22,500 nt of DNA from Actinidia chinensis (Eukaryota; Streptophyta; Magnoliopsida; Ericales; Actinidiaceae), in NCBI GenBank assembly GCA_009663005.1, contig CM018907.1, positions 11,839,834-11,862,333 on the forward strand, in the 5' to 3' direction. Made by a program: the position numbers and the translations under genes. The notes below the pieces were generated by a model. The model searched no databases. It saw nothing but the letters and a program-made list of their open reading frames with translations, and had not been told where the DNA came from. Each line of letters opens with the position of its first letter. Position 1 is the first letter of the stretch. Shown here piece after piece: positions 1 to 11,010 of this stretch.

Positions 1-800
1 AATATACCAACATAACAAATCCATTCATAACAAAATATCTCATAAAAATTACCACAAAATTCATAACAAACCAAATCAATTCATAATTACCAATCAAATT
101 CATAAAAGCAACCGCATCCCAACATTAAAGTGGGATCCACAATAATTAATATTTTGAAGTAACTAATTCATTATTTGAAATCGGAATACTTCATAATAGC
201 GGCGATATTCAAACCAAATCAATTCATAATCAAACCAATAAAAATCATAAAAGTAAACTTTATTGGTGGGCTCCACAATAATAATATTTTGAAGTGGACT
301 ATTTCATTAATTCATTGGTTGAACTCACATTAATTCACAACAATGATCATAATTATCATAATAAAACCAAAATCAATTTATAATCAAAACCAATAAAATT
401 CATAAAAGTAAACTTTATTTGGTTGGGCTCCACGATAATTAATATTGAAGAACGATTTCATTAATTCATTGTTTGAAATCACATTAATTCACAACCAATG
501 ATCATAATTTTTATAACCAAACAAATCAATTTATAATCAACCAATAAAATTCATTTATAAAAGTAAATTTTAATTGGGAGCCCACGGCAATTAATGCTTT
601 GAAGTAACTAATTCATTATTTGAAGCCACGTAGTTTAAACAATGGCTATAATCATTAAAACCAAACCAAAATAATTTATAATCTCAAAAACCAATAAAAT
701 TACATAAAAGTAGATTAATGTGGACTCCACAGGCAATTAATGTTTTGAAGTAGATTAATTCATTGTTGGAAAGTAACAATAATTCAATACCCATAGGAAA
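1..800. repeat. AT-rich tandem repeat, about 150-bp period, five copies plus a partial one
   Basis: A block recurs about five times. Each copy holds a stretch like 'accaataaaattcataaaag', then a short GC-richer 'gggctccac' box, then 'aattaatattttgaagt' and 'attaattcattgtttgaa'. The box falls near 132, 268, 425, 576 and 721, giving spacings of 136, 157, 151 and about 145 bp. A degenerate partial copy occupies the first 60 bases, so the array may continue to the left of the window. Copies differ by many substitutions and small indels, so it is not a young array. No coding potential was seen. It could be a small satellite or a tandem array inside a larger transposable element. Confidence 0.8.
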
Positions 801-1144
801 AATGCTTATTCTTCCAAAAAAATGATAAGACAAAATTTACACAGAATGATGTGGCATTCAGGTGGCACAAATACATGGTTGGGGATTCTTTCCCACTCTC
901 CAGAAACTCAGCCAGTTTACTCTTTTTCTCTCCTATTTAATCTCAAACTTTGTTCTCTCTCTTACTTACTCAAAACTTCTCTCTCTCATTGTACCTCTCT
1001 TTCAACTTTTAAGATTCTAAAAACAAAATTAAATGACACCTTTTTATACTTTAAGTGTTCAAAGAAGCTCAACAAAAACGAAAATGAAAACGAAAAATTA
1101 ATTAACTTCGGCGAAATAAAACTAGACCAAAATTAGTCTCTAAA
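801..1144. other. Non-coding AT-rich stretch with a promoter-like patch
   Basis: A TATA-like TATTTAA at 934-940 is followed by a long pyrimidine-rich run (about 946-1005), an arrangement common at plant core promoters and 5' leaders. No convincing downstream coding exon was found on the plus strand. The open frame across 822-1136 has no recognisable domain and is Ser/Leu/Lys-rich, as expected from low-complexity DNA. I treat this as unassigned rather than as a gene. Confidence 0.2.
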
Positions 1145-1435
1145 AAATTACGTGACATCCTTTATACTTTTTAATTTTGATTTTTTGTTAATTTTTGTTT
1201 TACCCTTCATAAAAATTTTGAAGGTTTTGGTTTCTTGACGATGAGGAAATATGAAAAATAAAAAAAATTTGTGTAAATTTATAAAAAAAATACTAAAAAT
1301 AAAAAAAAATTTATCTAAAATAAATTTCTTCGTCTTTAATGGATTTTTTTCAAATTAGATGAAATTTTTTATATTTTTTAACTTTTCTCATCAAATCAAA
1401 ATTTAAAAAGTATAAAAAAATGATCAAATAATTAA
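1145..1435. repeat. Candidate MITE / foldback element
   Basis: The segment at 1161-1183 (tttatactttttaattttga and on) is the near-perfect reverse complement of 1394-1417, with one extra A. Weaker complementarity continues outward for about 20 bases on each side. The arms enclose about 210 bp of AT-rich DNA with no coding content. A related copy of the arm, in direct orientation, lies at about 1030-1055. This fits a small non-autonomous DNA element. I see no clear target-site duplication, and chance inverted repeats are common in DNA this AT-rich. Confidence 0.4.
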
Positions 1436-2802
1436 ACAAGTTCGATAAAAATAAAAAAGATTGAAAATCAAAACAACTAAAACTCAAATTAAACTAGACC
1501 AAACAAAACTATTTCATTCAAAGTCATGTGGAATTTTCTTTTGTTTCATTGATATATTTTTTTTTCTTTTCCCCCAAGCATGGAGGAAGGAAATAAATTA
1601 TTTTTCTCTATTTCCTTCTCTTTTTAAGGGTTACAAATCTAGTGTAAAATAATATTAGATTAAACAAATCGTAGGAGCCCTTGCAACAATAAGGCACATG
1701 TATATAACAAAAAAAATAAAAAAACTAATAAAAAATAAAAAAAATAGTTAATTTTTAATGAAAATAGAAAAAAAAGCCTTTAGTATAATTTTTTAAAATT
1801 AGATTAAAATTTTTATATACTCAAAGTTACACATTAAGAGCAATTAAAAAATGATGAGATTATTAATCAATTGGTAAAAGATCTCACTCATTACTTTGTT
1901 CGGATAAGGAAAAATGGTAGTAGTAGAAGAGCATAAGAGAACGAAACTGGTTTGGTTTGAATAGACGTTGGATACTCAAGAGACATATTAGGCATTGAAA
2001 ATTGGTGAAAGACTGCAATTTAATATCTTATTTAAGAGTTTTTGTGTTCAGAACTCTTCTTAAATGGTCTACATTGATTATCTTTTCAAGGAGTTTTTTT
2101 TGTCTAAAAAACTCTTTTTTAATAGGGAATGATGGGCTATCCACCATCTTCGATTCTTATTTCTGGTCCTATTTCCAGTTGTATAGAATACCCCATATTC
2201 ATTTTAGGTTAAGTTTTTAAAGAAACTTTAAAAACATATTTGGTTGAGAGCTATAAGCAGTTTCTGCTGTCAAATTTTGTCCAGATGTTTCACTAATTTG
2301 TTTTTGCTTAAAAGTAGAAAAATACCTACAAAATTTAAATAATCGATTCATTGAAAAATACGTTTTGAACACAAGTTTTTGAAATTTTGAAAATTTTTGT
2401 TTTTAAATAAGAAATATAAATTAACTTCCGTTATACCACACACATGCTTTGATAGAATGTGTTTTTCATAAATTCTTTTAGAAAAAATTGTTTTTTCTGA
2501 ACAAAAACCTTCATGTTTCCTGATATATATTGTTTGCTAAAAAAAGTTATTTGGCATTGAAAAAAAATCACCTTTTTAATATTTTCTTTTTTATAGAAAA
2601 AGAAATTCAGTAAGCAGTTTGGAAACCACACCATCCATTTCACTACCACACAAATCAAGTATTCCAAGCCCTTCTCCTCTACTATATTTTCTTCCCATCA
2701 TCCATTGATTTTGATCGTTTATTTGCATATATTGCGTGGTTGCCACCAAGTGTTTTATGCTCGGGATATTCAGGATGTTGTAGCACCCTTCCATGGTCTC
2801 TA
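1436..2802. other. AT-rich intergenic DNA without a supported gene
   Basis: This stretch contains many poly(A)/poly(T) runs. The open frames present (1461-1652 plus, 2002-2220 plus, 2431-2667 minus, 2591-2815 minus) show no recognisable domain. The 2591-2815 minus frame has more ordinary amino-acid composition than the others but matches nothing I know. No RNA gene was seen. Confidence 0.5.
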
Positions 2803-3313
2803 AGCTATGAAACACCGACCACTCCTAAGAGGTGAGCGTATTGACGTTTGGGATACAGGAACACGCAGCGGGGGACACGCCAAAAAGGACACGCCAATGC
2901 TGGGCGTGTCTAAGTTTTTAATATTTTTTTGAAGGAGAGGACACAGCGGGGTCAATTTGTAATTTTTAAATTTTATGGGGCAAAATTATAATTGTCTTAT
3001 TGGACAATGAGAATTGAGAGAATCAATGCGAGGTTGACGTGATGAAATTTGGTCTAGTTAAAATTTGGCGACATGGTCGTGGTTGCGAGGTTTATTTATT
3101 TGCTTTATTATTATGGAACTATGAATATTATCATATTCTATTTCAATTGGGTTGTAAGTATAAATTATTAAAAAAATTAGAACTACTACTTTTAGTGTTA
3201 TCAAAAATATATATATTATAATAGTAAATTTATATAATATTATATTTCCGGTATCCCCGCCATGTCCGTGTCTTATTTTTTTTAAAAAATGGCCGTGTCC
3301 GTGCTAAATAGCT
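2803..3313. mobile_element. CGTGTCC/GGACACG-rich repeat element, unclassified
   Basis: The ends are imperfect inverted repeats. The left end reads AGCTATGAAACACCGAC; the reverse complement of the right end reads AGCTATTTAGCACGGAC. Inside, the left side has repeated GGACACGCC and GGACACAGCGGGG words. The right side has the complementary CCGCCATGTCCGTGTC and GGCCGTGTCCGTGC, so it is GC-rich at both ends and AT-rich in the middle. I recognise this as a type of dispersed repeat seen in plant genomes but cannot assign a superfamily. The open frame at 3039-3221 inside it is not credible as a gene. No clear target-site duplication was found. Confidence 0.5.
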
Positions 3314-3569
3314 CTAAGTGACTTGATTTTACGTCTCTGAAAAAGCATTCAACCCTGGCATACGAACTATAGTGGAATGAAGTTTCTATGGTTCCACACC
3401 ATTCTTTCTTCTTGTATTTTTTTTCATCTCAAATGAAACATATGAACTGTGTTGTACGGACCACATTGGTCACAAAAAACTCTATTAGTGACTTGTCTCC
3501 CCCAGTGATAGCTTTCAATGAGCCAATTCAGGCCGCAAACACAAGTAAAAGAATTTCCCGGCCTCGATG

Positions 3570-3850
3570 CTTTGTGTTTCCCAGACAGTCTCAAGTCAAA
3601 GGTATTCATTTTTCTATTATGGGCTTTCACACCACTGAAATACAAGTTGCAAGAGGGGTTCACTGCAATTTCCTGCTCTAAGATTTGTTTTTCCCAAAAA
3701 CGTCTTTTAAGTCAAATGTATTCATTTTTCTATTATGGTAGGTAAGACTTAAGAGGTCCTCTTCACCTGAGATACAAGTTGCAAGAGGGTGCACTGCCAA
3801 TGGAGCCCACACAGAAAGATTACCTGCTCTGTGCTTTGTTTTTCCCAAAA
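3570..3850. repeat. Imperfect tandem duplication upstream of the CNL gene
   Basis: The word TTTGTGTTTCCC at 3571 recurs as TTTGTTTTTCCC at 3684 and again at 3836. Between the first two, each copy carries 'attcatttttctattatgg' and 'atacaagttgcaagagggt'. The spacing is 113 bp, then 152 bp, because the second unit has roughly 37 extra bases around 3738-3772. The block ends about 180 bp before the CNL start. It may be promoter or 5'-leader sequence of that gene or an older repeat. No product is inferred. Confidence 0.7.
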
Positions 3851-4027
3851 GTCTCAACGTCTACTCCCAAGACCAATTACAAAATAAAAAAAAATATCTA
3901 CAAATTGGTTTATCAGGGTAGAGCGATCAGGACTAATCTTTCAAAAACCAGTATCTATTTGCATTTGTTTGGTTGTCTCTCTCAACCGCCATTATAATAT
4001 GAGTACATTAATTTGGCACAGGAAACA

Positions 4028-7000
4028 ATGATGAGGGGAAATCTTTCTTGCAGCCTCCATTAAGTTGCTGTTTGATAAGTTGGCTCTCCGTGAATTGTCG
4101 AAACTTTGCGCGAAGGGAGGGATTCATACTGCCACTGAAAAAAGGGAGAAGAATGTTGGAGGAAATTGAGGCAGTGCCTGGCAGATGCAGAAGCGAAGCA
4201 AATAACAGAAAGGGGTATTCAGATGTGGCCTGGAAGATTTGGACTTGGTTATGATTGGATGACGTACCGACGAGAGTACCAATGACAGCTTTGCGACGAA
4301 AGCTGATGAATCAAGATAGCACCAGACAAGGTATGTGCCCTCCTCATACCTACTTGTTGTTACAAGTTACTTCCAAGCCACTCTTCTTTCTGATTTTAGG
4401 ATGAAATCAAAGTAGAGAGATCACTCCAGATTGCAAAATCTTTGTGAACGAAGAAGGGGGCTTGGCTCTACAGAAGGTTACTGCAGTGGCTCTGCTAAAG
4501 GTTACCAAAAGAACAGAAACACATCTTTTGATACAACGAACCTTGCGTACATGGCAGGGATGAGGACAAAAAAAGGCAATTATGGAGTTGCCTACTAAAT
4601 GAGCAATTGAGAAACCAAATTTGGTGTAGTTCCGATTGTGGGTATGGGTGGGGTTGGCAAGACCACCCATGCCCAGATTGTATACAATGATGAAACTGTG
4701 GAGCAAGCCCCCACCCCTTTGCTACTCAAGCCTACATGTATGTGTATTGACAATTTTGGACATTATGGCGGCGCTACTTTCCACCTATCGATCCCCCCGT
4801 GAATCGTCTCGGACATGTGATCTCATGAGGTGGACTGTTTTAAGTCCAAGCCCCCCACCACCCGAAAGAGGTTGCACAGTGATGAAGTGACACACGTTGT
4901 CTTAATTGTTTGAGATGATGTCTGGAAACAAAAACCCATGGTGACTGGAGCAAATTAAAGAGTCCGTTCAGGACGGAGCCCAAGGAAGGAAGTAAAGTCA
5001 TAGTAACAGCAACAGTTGACAGGGTTGCAGGTATGATGGGACCTGTTAAGTACATCACTTGAAACCATTATCAGATGATGAGTGTTGGTTCGGTTTTCGG
5101 CAACATGCATTTGAGAATTTAAGTATGGTGCATGTCCAAATTTGGTTTTCAATTGTAGGAAAAATTGTGGCTAATGTGGAGGCGTGCCTGTGGATGCTAG
5201 GACCACTCGGTGGCCTTCTAAGGAATAAATCGAGAAATGATGAATGGGAAGATGTCTTGAATACTAAAATGTGGAAGTTATCAAATGAGAAAAGTGACAT
5301 TCTTCCAGCTTTGAGAATAAGTACTATCACCTCCCTTTCACATTTGAAAAAGTGTTTTGCATTTATGTTCATTACTGCCAAAGGATTTTACGATTTGAGG
5401 AGCAGGAAACTAGTCGTGTGTGGATGGCAGAAGGCTTCATTCAGCAGCCAAAGAGAGGAGAAAGCAAATGGAAGATCTCGGAATGCGAAAAGGTTTTTAA
5501 CCTTTTCGTGAATTATTAGCCAGGTCATTGTTGACCATAAGTGCGGGTGAAGATCATTGTTTGTTATGCATGACCTGATTTTCATTATTTGCTCAGTATG
5601 TTGCAAGACAAACTTGTTTTAGGCTGGGAGGAAATCTAAAAAATAATGAACGATACAAAGATATCAGAAAGGCTCGCCATTCATCCTACATGCATGGCCA
5701 TTGTGATGGCGTTAAAAAGTTCGAGACCTTTCGTGAGGCCAAGAACTTGCGGACTTTCTTGCCGTGTGGTTCAAGAGATCTCCATTCTAGCTTCTTGACC
5801 AGCGATGTTCCCCTTGATATGTTGCCAAGCCTTAAATGTTTACGCGTGCTTAGTTTGTCGAAGCTATACTGTAAGTGAACTGTCGAGTAAGGTTGGAAAC
5901 TTAAAAACATTGTGAGGTATCTTGACCTCTCCAATGCCATGATAAAAAGATTACCAGAATCGCTAGGCACTCAGTCTACACTTACAAAATTAATACTAAA
6001 AGATTGTTGGAATCTAGCGAAGTTGCCAGGGACATGGGAAAACTTGATTAACCTAGTCATTTGGATTGACCGGGCGGATTCCTTACAAGAAATGCCATCA
6101 AAAAGGGTGACCTAAACCTCCAGAAATATCAAACTATATTTGGCCAAAGGTGGGACCTATGATAAGGGAGTTGGGCAACTGATTCATCTTAGGGACACTT
6201 TGGCATATCGGGGTTTTAGAGAATGTCGTGGACGTTGCAGATGCAATTGGGGCAACTATAAATGCTAAACAGGGAATAGATGTTCTATCTATGAAATGGA
6301 AAAGTAAGTAAAAGTTTAAGATGTATTCACGAAAGGAAAGTGTAAGTTGAACTAGAAGTGCTTAAATGCTACGCCCCACAAGAGAATTGGAAAAACTTAC
6401 AATCAGTTCTTACCAAGGTCTAAGATTTGCGACTTGGGTTGGAGGATCCTCTGTTTCTCAAAATAGGTGAGCTGAACGTTAGAAGATGTGAAAAATGCGC
6501 CTTTCTTACCACATTCTGGGATGGGGCATATTACCCAAACTCGCAGAACTCACATTCAAGGATGAAGGCAGTGAGAGAGAGAATGTTGGTTTTGAATTCT
6601 AGGGGCTGGGTTTGCTCCAAAACCCTTTTCCATCCTTTGGAGATTTTTAAGCTTTGCACTTGCCGGAATGGAAAAGATTGGTCTCCTTTGGAGTTGATGA
6701 GGAAAAGCTTCAAGTATTTGCTCGATTGCCAAGCTCTCCATTAAAAGTGTTCCAAGCTTTGAGGTAATTTTGCCCAGCAATCTTCCTCGGTGAAGACGCT
6801 GGAGGATTATGTAGCGCCAGCAGTGGGTGGTCGAATGCCTTCTAGCCTTACAATGCCCCATGGAATGAGAATACCCTGCCCTTCGATCACTCACCTCCTA
6901 TCTATTACAATGTTCAATTCCATGTTCCTTTATAGTCCAGAAGTAGCTGATGAGCGTTTATCCCTTCGAACTCCACTACATCATGCGTCTCTTGAGAACA

Positions 7001-8171
7001 TCAAGAACTCACATGTCAATGACTAGCCAGTTTCTCAAGGGATGATGGGACTCAAGAGTGAAGGATCGTAGAGATCAAAAACTCACAATATTGTGGCAGA
7101 AATGATTTGTCAGACCGCACTGGCTCCTGCCCTCGACGTTTGGGATGATAGATGCCCCCTAATTATTTCCGTGTTCGAAGAAAAGAGAAAGGAAGGGCAG
7201 CAGCAAGAGTACGAGGGGCTGCCTAACATAATGCAGTCGCGAACATCGGGAATATTTTAGTGTGCAAAGCTGGACGAAGCTGCACGGGAACTGCCGTCTA
7301 GCTGAGAAACACTTAGATTCTATGGTATTGTGACTCTCTGCAGTCCTTACCTGAGTTGATGATGCTCATATCTTGCGAGATTGGTGGTTATGTATTTTTC
7401 GCGCTCACGTGCTTTTGCACAGGAGCTTGGTCTAGATACCTGCCACACTCAAAGACCTGATATTTTTGAGAACCTCAAACCTTGCCCGATGTGAGCAACA
7501 TCATGATATCAGGAATCTCCATAGGTTGATTATAGAAAGTGATATCCGAATCTCTTCCCGATGATTGTTCCCCACAACCACTGAGGGAATTGTGTTTATA
7601 AAGGGTGCAAGAAGCTCGATGCCCGGCCACAAAGGTGGTACAACAGAACAACACCTCCCTTCTCTTCACTTGCTGGACATAGTCAGCTGAAATCGCCTCC
7701 ACGTTCTTCTCAGGAAGGGTTCCCCCCTCACCAACCTCACAGATCTTACCTCAGCAACACGATAAGCCCCCATTAGTGGGGTTTTCACAGGTGCCTCTCT
7801 TAGAGAACTCCATTTAAAGATTCTAGTTGGGTGTCATTCCATAATATTGTTTTGTCGTTGCCCACCTCTCTTATCATTCTCTGATCGTGAAATGGCCCAA
7901 TCATTGAAAGTTATCTTCCAGATCCTTCAAACCCTCACATCTCTTGAACAATTTTACATCGTGGATGGCCCCATGGTCCACATCCATTCGCAGAACTATT
8001 GCTGCTCCTCTCTCGCTTTTTGAACATGACCATCAATGAATGCCCGATCTGGGGGACATGTCAAACCGAGCGGTGTGAACAGGAAAAAGGCAATATTGGT
8101 CCTTCACATAGATCACAATTCTTGCGTCGCATATAGATGGCAGATTACTCTTTGACCAGCCAGTGCGTTAA
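4028..8171 (+). pseudogene. CC-NBS-LRR disease resistance gene (RPP13-like protein 1 type), disrupted reading frame
   Basis: CNL proteins are cytosolic immune receptors that bind ATP/ADP and sense pathogen effectors. The family's domains appear in order but spread over three frames. The coiled-coil region (about 4028-4330) has FLAASIKLLFDKLA, MLEEIEAV and ALRRKLMNQDS. NB-ARC (about 4600-5480) has the P-loop GMGGVGKTT at 4641-4667, an RNBS-A-like block (about 4735-4800), kinase-2 DDVW at 4914-4925 preceded by a stop, SKVIVT, LSDDECW, a damaged GLPL-LGGLLRNK block near 5180 and HLKKCFAF. MHDLI follows at 5566-5580. LRRs run from about 5700, for example LPSLKCLRVLSLSKL and LDLSNAMIKRLPESL. The C-terminus reads IDGRLLFDQPVR and stops at 8169-8171. 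The span of about 4.1 kb without introns equals a normal full-length gene. Dozens of one-base indels and several stops break it. It is either a recent pseudogene or an intact gene with sequence errors. Confidence 0.9.
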
Positions 8172-8178
8172 ATAATAA
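8172..8178 (+). terminator. Possible polyadenylation signal after the CNL gene
   Basis: AATAAAA lies directly after the final stop codon of the CNL frame, which suits a near-upstream poly(A) signal. Such words are common in AT-rich DNA, so support is weak. Confidence 0.2.
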
Positions 8179-8271
8179 AATATATAAAAGTTTTTTACTT
8201 TCTATTTTGGGTATGTATCAAAATATTTCTCTTTTTTCGCTGTAAAATTAAGAATACAAGACTACAACAAT

Positions 8272-8354
8272 GACAATCTCCTTTGTCAATATTTTTCGAA
8301 ACTGGTTTGTAATAATATTATTTAAATATTGACAATCTCCTTTGTCAATATTTA
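8272..8354. repeat. Short direct repeat whose second copy forms a perfect hairpin
   Basis: GACAATCTCCTTTGTCAATA occurs at 8272-8291 and again at 8331-8350. In the second copy the flanks make a perfect inverted repeat: AAATATTGACAA, a TCTCCT loop, then TTGTCAATATTT (8325-8354), with 12-bp arms and a 6-nt loop. It lies about 150 bp downstream of the CNL gene. It could be a footprint of a small transposon or a tail-of-transcript structure. Confidence 0.75.
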
Positions 8355-10150
8355 TCTTATTCATTTTTTTTATAATTTTAAAACATCTTTTTAATATTTC
8401 CTCAAAAATATTATTAACATTTTTTGCAAAATTCTAAAACAAACGCCAAACGGGGCTAACCCTTTTGACAACCATGAACATGCACTATATGAAACATTGT
8501 AGTACAAACACGACAAGTTTATGCTTATAGGTTTTACTCATTGTCTTCAATTGTTAAGCACCTTTTACTTTCTTTTCTTTTTATTTTTGCTTCATTTTGA
8601 ATTTAGTTATTTGCTTCTTGGGTAACGATGGGAATTTTGTTAATTCACTTTTGTTATTGAAAATCAATGAAGACTTTAAATTTAAAATTAAAAACTATTG
8701 AGTTCTTCTATCCGCTGTTATAGTCATTTTGTTTGTTGGTTTAGCCAGATCAAGCTTGTGGCTAACTTTAATACTCTCTCATTTTTGCAGCCATTCAGAC
8801 TGAATTCATCACTTTGTTTTGGATTATATTTAACCAACCTTTCGTAGCGCGCTAATCGTTGGAAGTTTTAACTTGGTTAATTTTCCATATGCGTGCGTGT
8901 TCTCAACCAGGTGTTTCAATTAGAATGTTTGAAACATATGTAAGTAGTTTTCCATATTTTTTATTCTGGTTTCTTCTCTGTGATGGTCTTTAACTACAAT
9001 AGCTAGCAGATATGGAGAAATATGTGTAAATTCATAATAGATTTTTTGATAACCTGAACAATGCTAACTAAAAAGCTATGAATTGGTAATATAATACATA
9101 CTACACGTTATTTTGAAATAACATATTGCATATCCTCATTCTGCCGCTATTATTTTCGCACTTTATTAGTTTATTTTTTCTGATAATAAGCGATGAAATG
9201 AATAGAATCATATGGAGAACGATCAAACCGAGTATGAATTAACATTGGCCATTCAAAGACGAAAATAATCATTTGGTATTCCCTTCCTTGAGGGGTGTTC
9301 AAGGAATAGTTTACCGTGTTGATGTTTGCATGTGTGCATACTTCTCCTTCCTGTTGTTCTTGCCTCCTTGTGGTCGGCCGGAGCAATAGAGGGGAGATCA
9401 TAAGATGCGACCATTAATCTGTTTTTTGTAGTATTTGCCTAGCCTTGTGGAAGGTCAAGATCTTTTGTTTGCTCCGTTCCCTTGCGGGTTAATTTTGCAG
9501 AATAGGTTCTATTTTCGGTGGTAGTTGCCGACCGGGTGGTGGGGGTTTTTGTAAGCCTATGGTTTGCTCCTTATAAATGTATAACCGTGTTTGCAGATTT
9601 TTTTTTACTCAACCCGCTTAATTACCCAAAAAAAAACGAGCATGAATTACAAGTCCACGAGTACTCTTTGATTTTGGAAATATTTAGATTGATTCAAAAG
9701 AAATTATTTGTTTGTTTTTGACTGTATCCGATTGAACCTTATTTCCATATTTGGATTAATATGTAAATACTTTGATTTATGGATATTGAATCTCATTCCC
9801 ACTGATGCAAGAATCACTTTAGAATTATTCTTGTGAATTTTGCATTATTGAACTTATTGAATGTCTAATTTGATATAATACTCACCGTATTTGTGCATTA
9901 CTTGACCAAAAAAAAAAAAAAAAACACCTTCTATGTTCGTTGATCCACACCATACTAAATTTTTCATCAAATTTAAAAGAGAGAAGATGAGCTCTAATCC
10001 TTTCATCAAGGGTGTATCAAATCATAGTGATAAATCGAATCCTTCACCACATTTCCAACAGTCACTTATTTTTTAATAAAATTTCAAAACAAGTAATTAG
10101 AGATGGTTTTCTTTCATTAAATTCCTATGAATACACTTATTAGTAATCTA
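8355..10150. other. Intergenic DNA without a supported gene
   Basis: This moderately AT-rich stretch has no recognisable coding homology on either strand. Small open frames at 9171-9401 (minus) and 9518-9721 (plus) have no domain I can name. A run of 17 A residues at 9908-9924 could mark the 3' end of a retroposon inserted in plus orientation, but I could identify neither a 5' end nor a flanking duplication. Confidence 0.45.
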
Positions 10151-10194
10151 TATGCTAGTGTGCCCTCTTCCCCCTTCTCTCTCTGTATCTATCT

Positions 10195-10350
10195 ATGAGT
10201 GTGTATGTAATGGCGGAGTTGGTGGTGGTGTGGTGGCAATGTTGATGATGGATGGTGATGGTGATGATGTTTGTGGTTATGTGGTAGCAGTGGCAATAGC
10301 AATGGTACGGGCACCGCTGCTGTCAGTGGAAGATAGTGGTGGTGATGTCG
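10195..10350. repeat. GGT/GAT-rich trinucleotide simple sequence
   Basis: Interrupted GGT, GAT and GTG triplets run through this stretch ('ggtggtggtgtggtggcaat', 'gatgatggatggtgatggtg'). It lies downstream of the 3' end of FIS1 copy A. The open frame through it is a by-product of the triplet repeat. Confidence 0.6.
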
Positions 10351-10470
10351 ACATTGGCTAATAGTGTTGCCATTTTTTGTTCGAGTTGGGAATGGGGTAA
10401 CGATTTGACATAGCGGTGGGTTAGGATTTGGGGAAGTAGGTTTGGATTTGCATTGTCCTCAAAAATTGAG

Positions 10471-10839
10471 AATGACTTCCTCTTTCAAAGAGAAACTGAG
10501 CTCTGAACCAATATCAGAAACTTCAAAAAAGCATATTTAAAATACAATTAAAGAGAAATTAGCCCTCTTTATTTTCAACAAAAAATTTATAAAAGACTAC
10601 CAAAAATGCCTTTTACATGATGAAATCTATAAATAACTCGACCAAATATTATGCCCAAATTCCGAGTAACAATTGTAATTCTCATCTATATCCATCCGGC
10701 TCACCAAAACAATAATCGATCATCAACAACCCTACTTCCTAGAATTATTCTCTTCCCAAAAATGGGAAAAGGAAAATGGAAACCAAAAGGGGCAACTTAG
10801 ATAGTATGTTATTTTGCACATAGCTAAGATGAAAAATGA
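10471..10839 (-). other. 3' flank / 3' UTR of FIS1 copy A, homologous to that of copy B
   Basis: 'aatgacttcctctttca' at 10471 is shared with 20721, and the two regions stay alignable up to the last exon of each FIS1 copy. Copy A carries about 140 bp (roughly 10525-10665) that copy B lacks, an AT-rich insertion of unknown type. The shared flank shows the duplication unit extended past the coding region. Confidence 0.6.
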
Positions 10840-10926
10840 TCAATTTTTTCCGAGCCAAAGCTGCAGCAATCCCCCAACTAGAAGTCCTACATGCGGTGGC
10901 AGTGATGCCGATTCCAATAACCCCAT
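10840..10926 (-). pseudogene. FIS1: FIS1 copy A exon 5 (C-terminal membrane anchor, frameshifted)
   Basis: Acceptor TGTGCAG is followed by DGVIGIGITATA in frame. An extra T after the GCA codon and a contraction in the following G run push the anchor out of frame (ACRTSS) before WGIAAALARK resumes. A TGA at 10842-10840 lies where the family stop belongs but is out of frame by one A in a run of six. Confidence 0.82.
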
Positions 10927-11010
10927 CTGCACATCAAAATATATGAGTTCAATTCCCTTCAGTTCAAGTCACAGCATGGCCTGAATTGATGATGAAATTC
11001 GGGCCAGTAC

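Noticed and set aside
1..800. Possible CRISPR-like array from the regular spacing
   Set aside because: Copies are imperfect over their whole length with no unique spacers, and the DNA is plant nuclear in character.
822..1136. 104-codon open frame after the tandem repeat
   Set aside because: Low-complexity Ser/Leu/Lys-rich translation of pyrimidine-rich then A-rich DNA, with no recognisable motif.
2591..2815. 74-codon minus-strand open frame with ordinary composition
   Set aside because: No domain recognised, no splice context, and it overlaps the edge of a repeat element. I cannot support a gene.
3388..3997. Overlapping open frames on both strands upstream of the CNL gene
   Set aside because: They cover the imperfect tandem duplication, and neither strand gives a known protein.
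7475..7702. 75-codon minus-strand open frame
   Set aside because: A shadow of the LRR-encoding part of the CNL gene on the plus strand.
9908..9924. Run of 17 A residues as a retroposon tail
   Set aside because: No 5' end, internal promoter boxes or flanking target duplication could be found. It may be simple slippage.
10152..10361. Gly/Val/Asp-rich open frame
   Set aside because: It is produced by GGT/GAT simple sequence, with no domain and no family resemblance.
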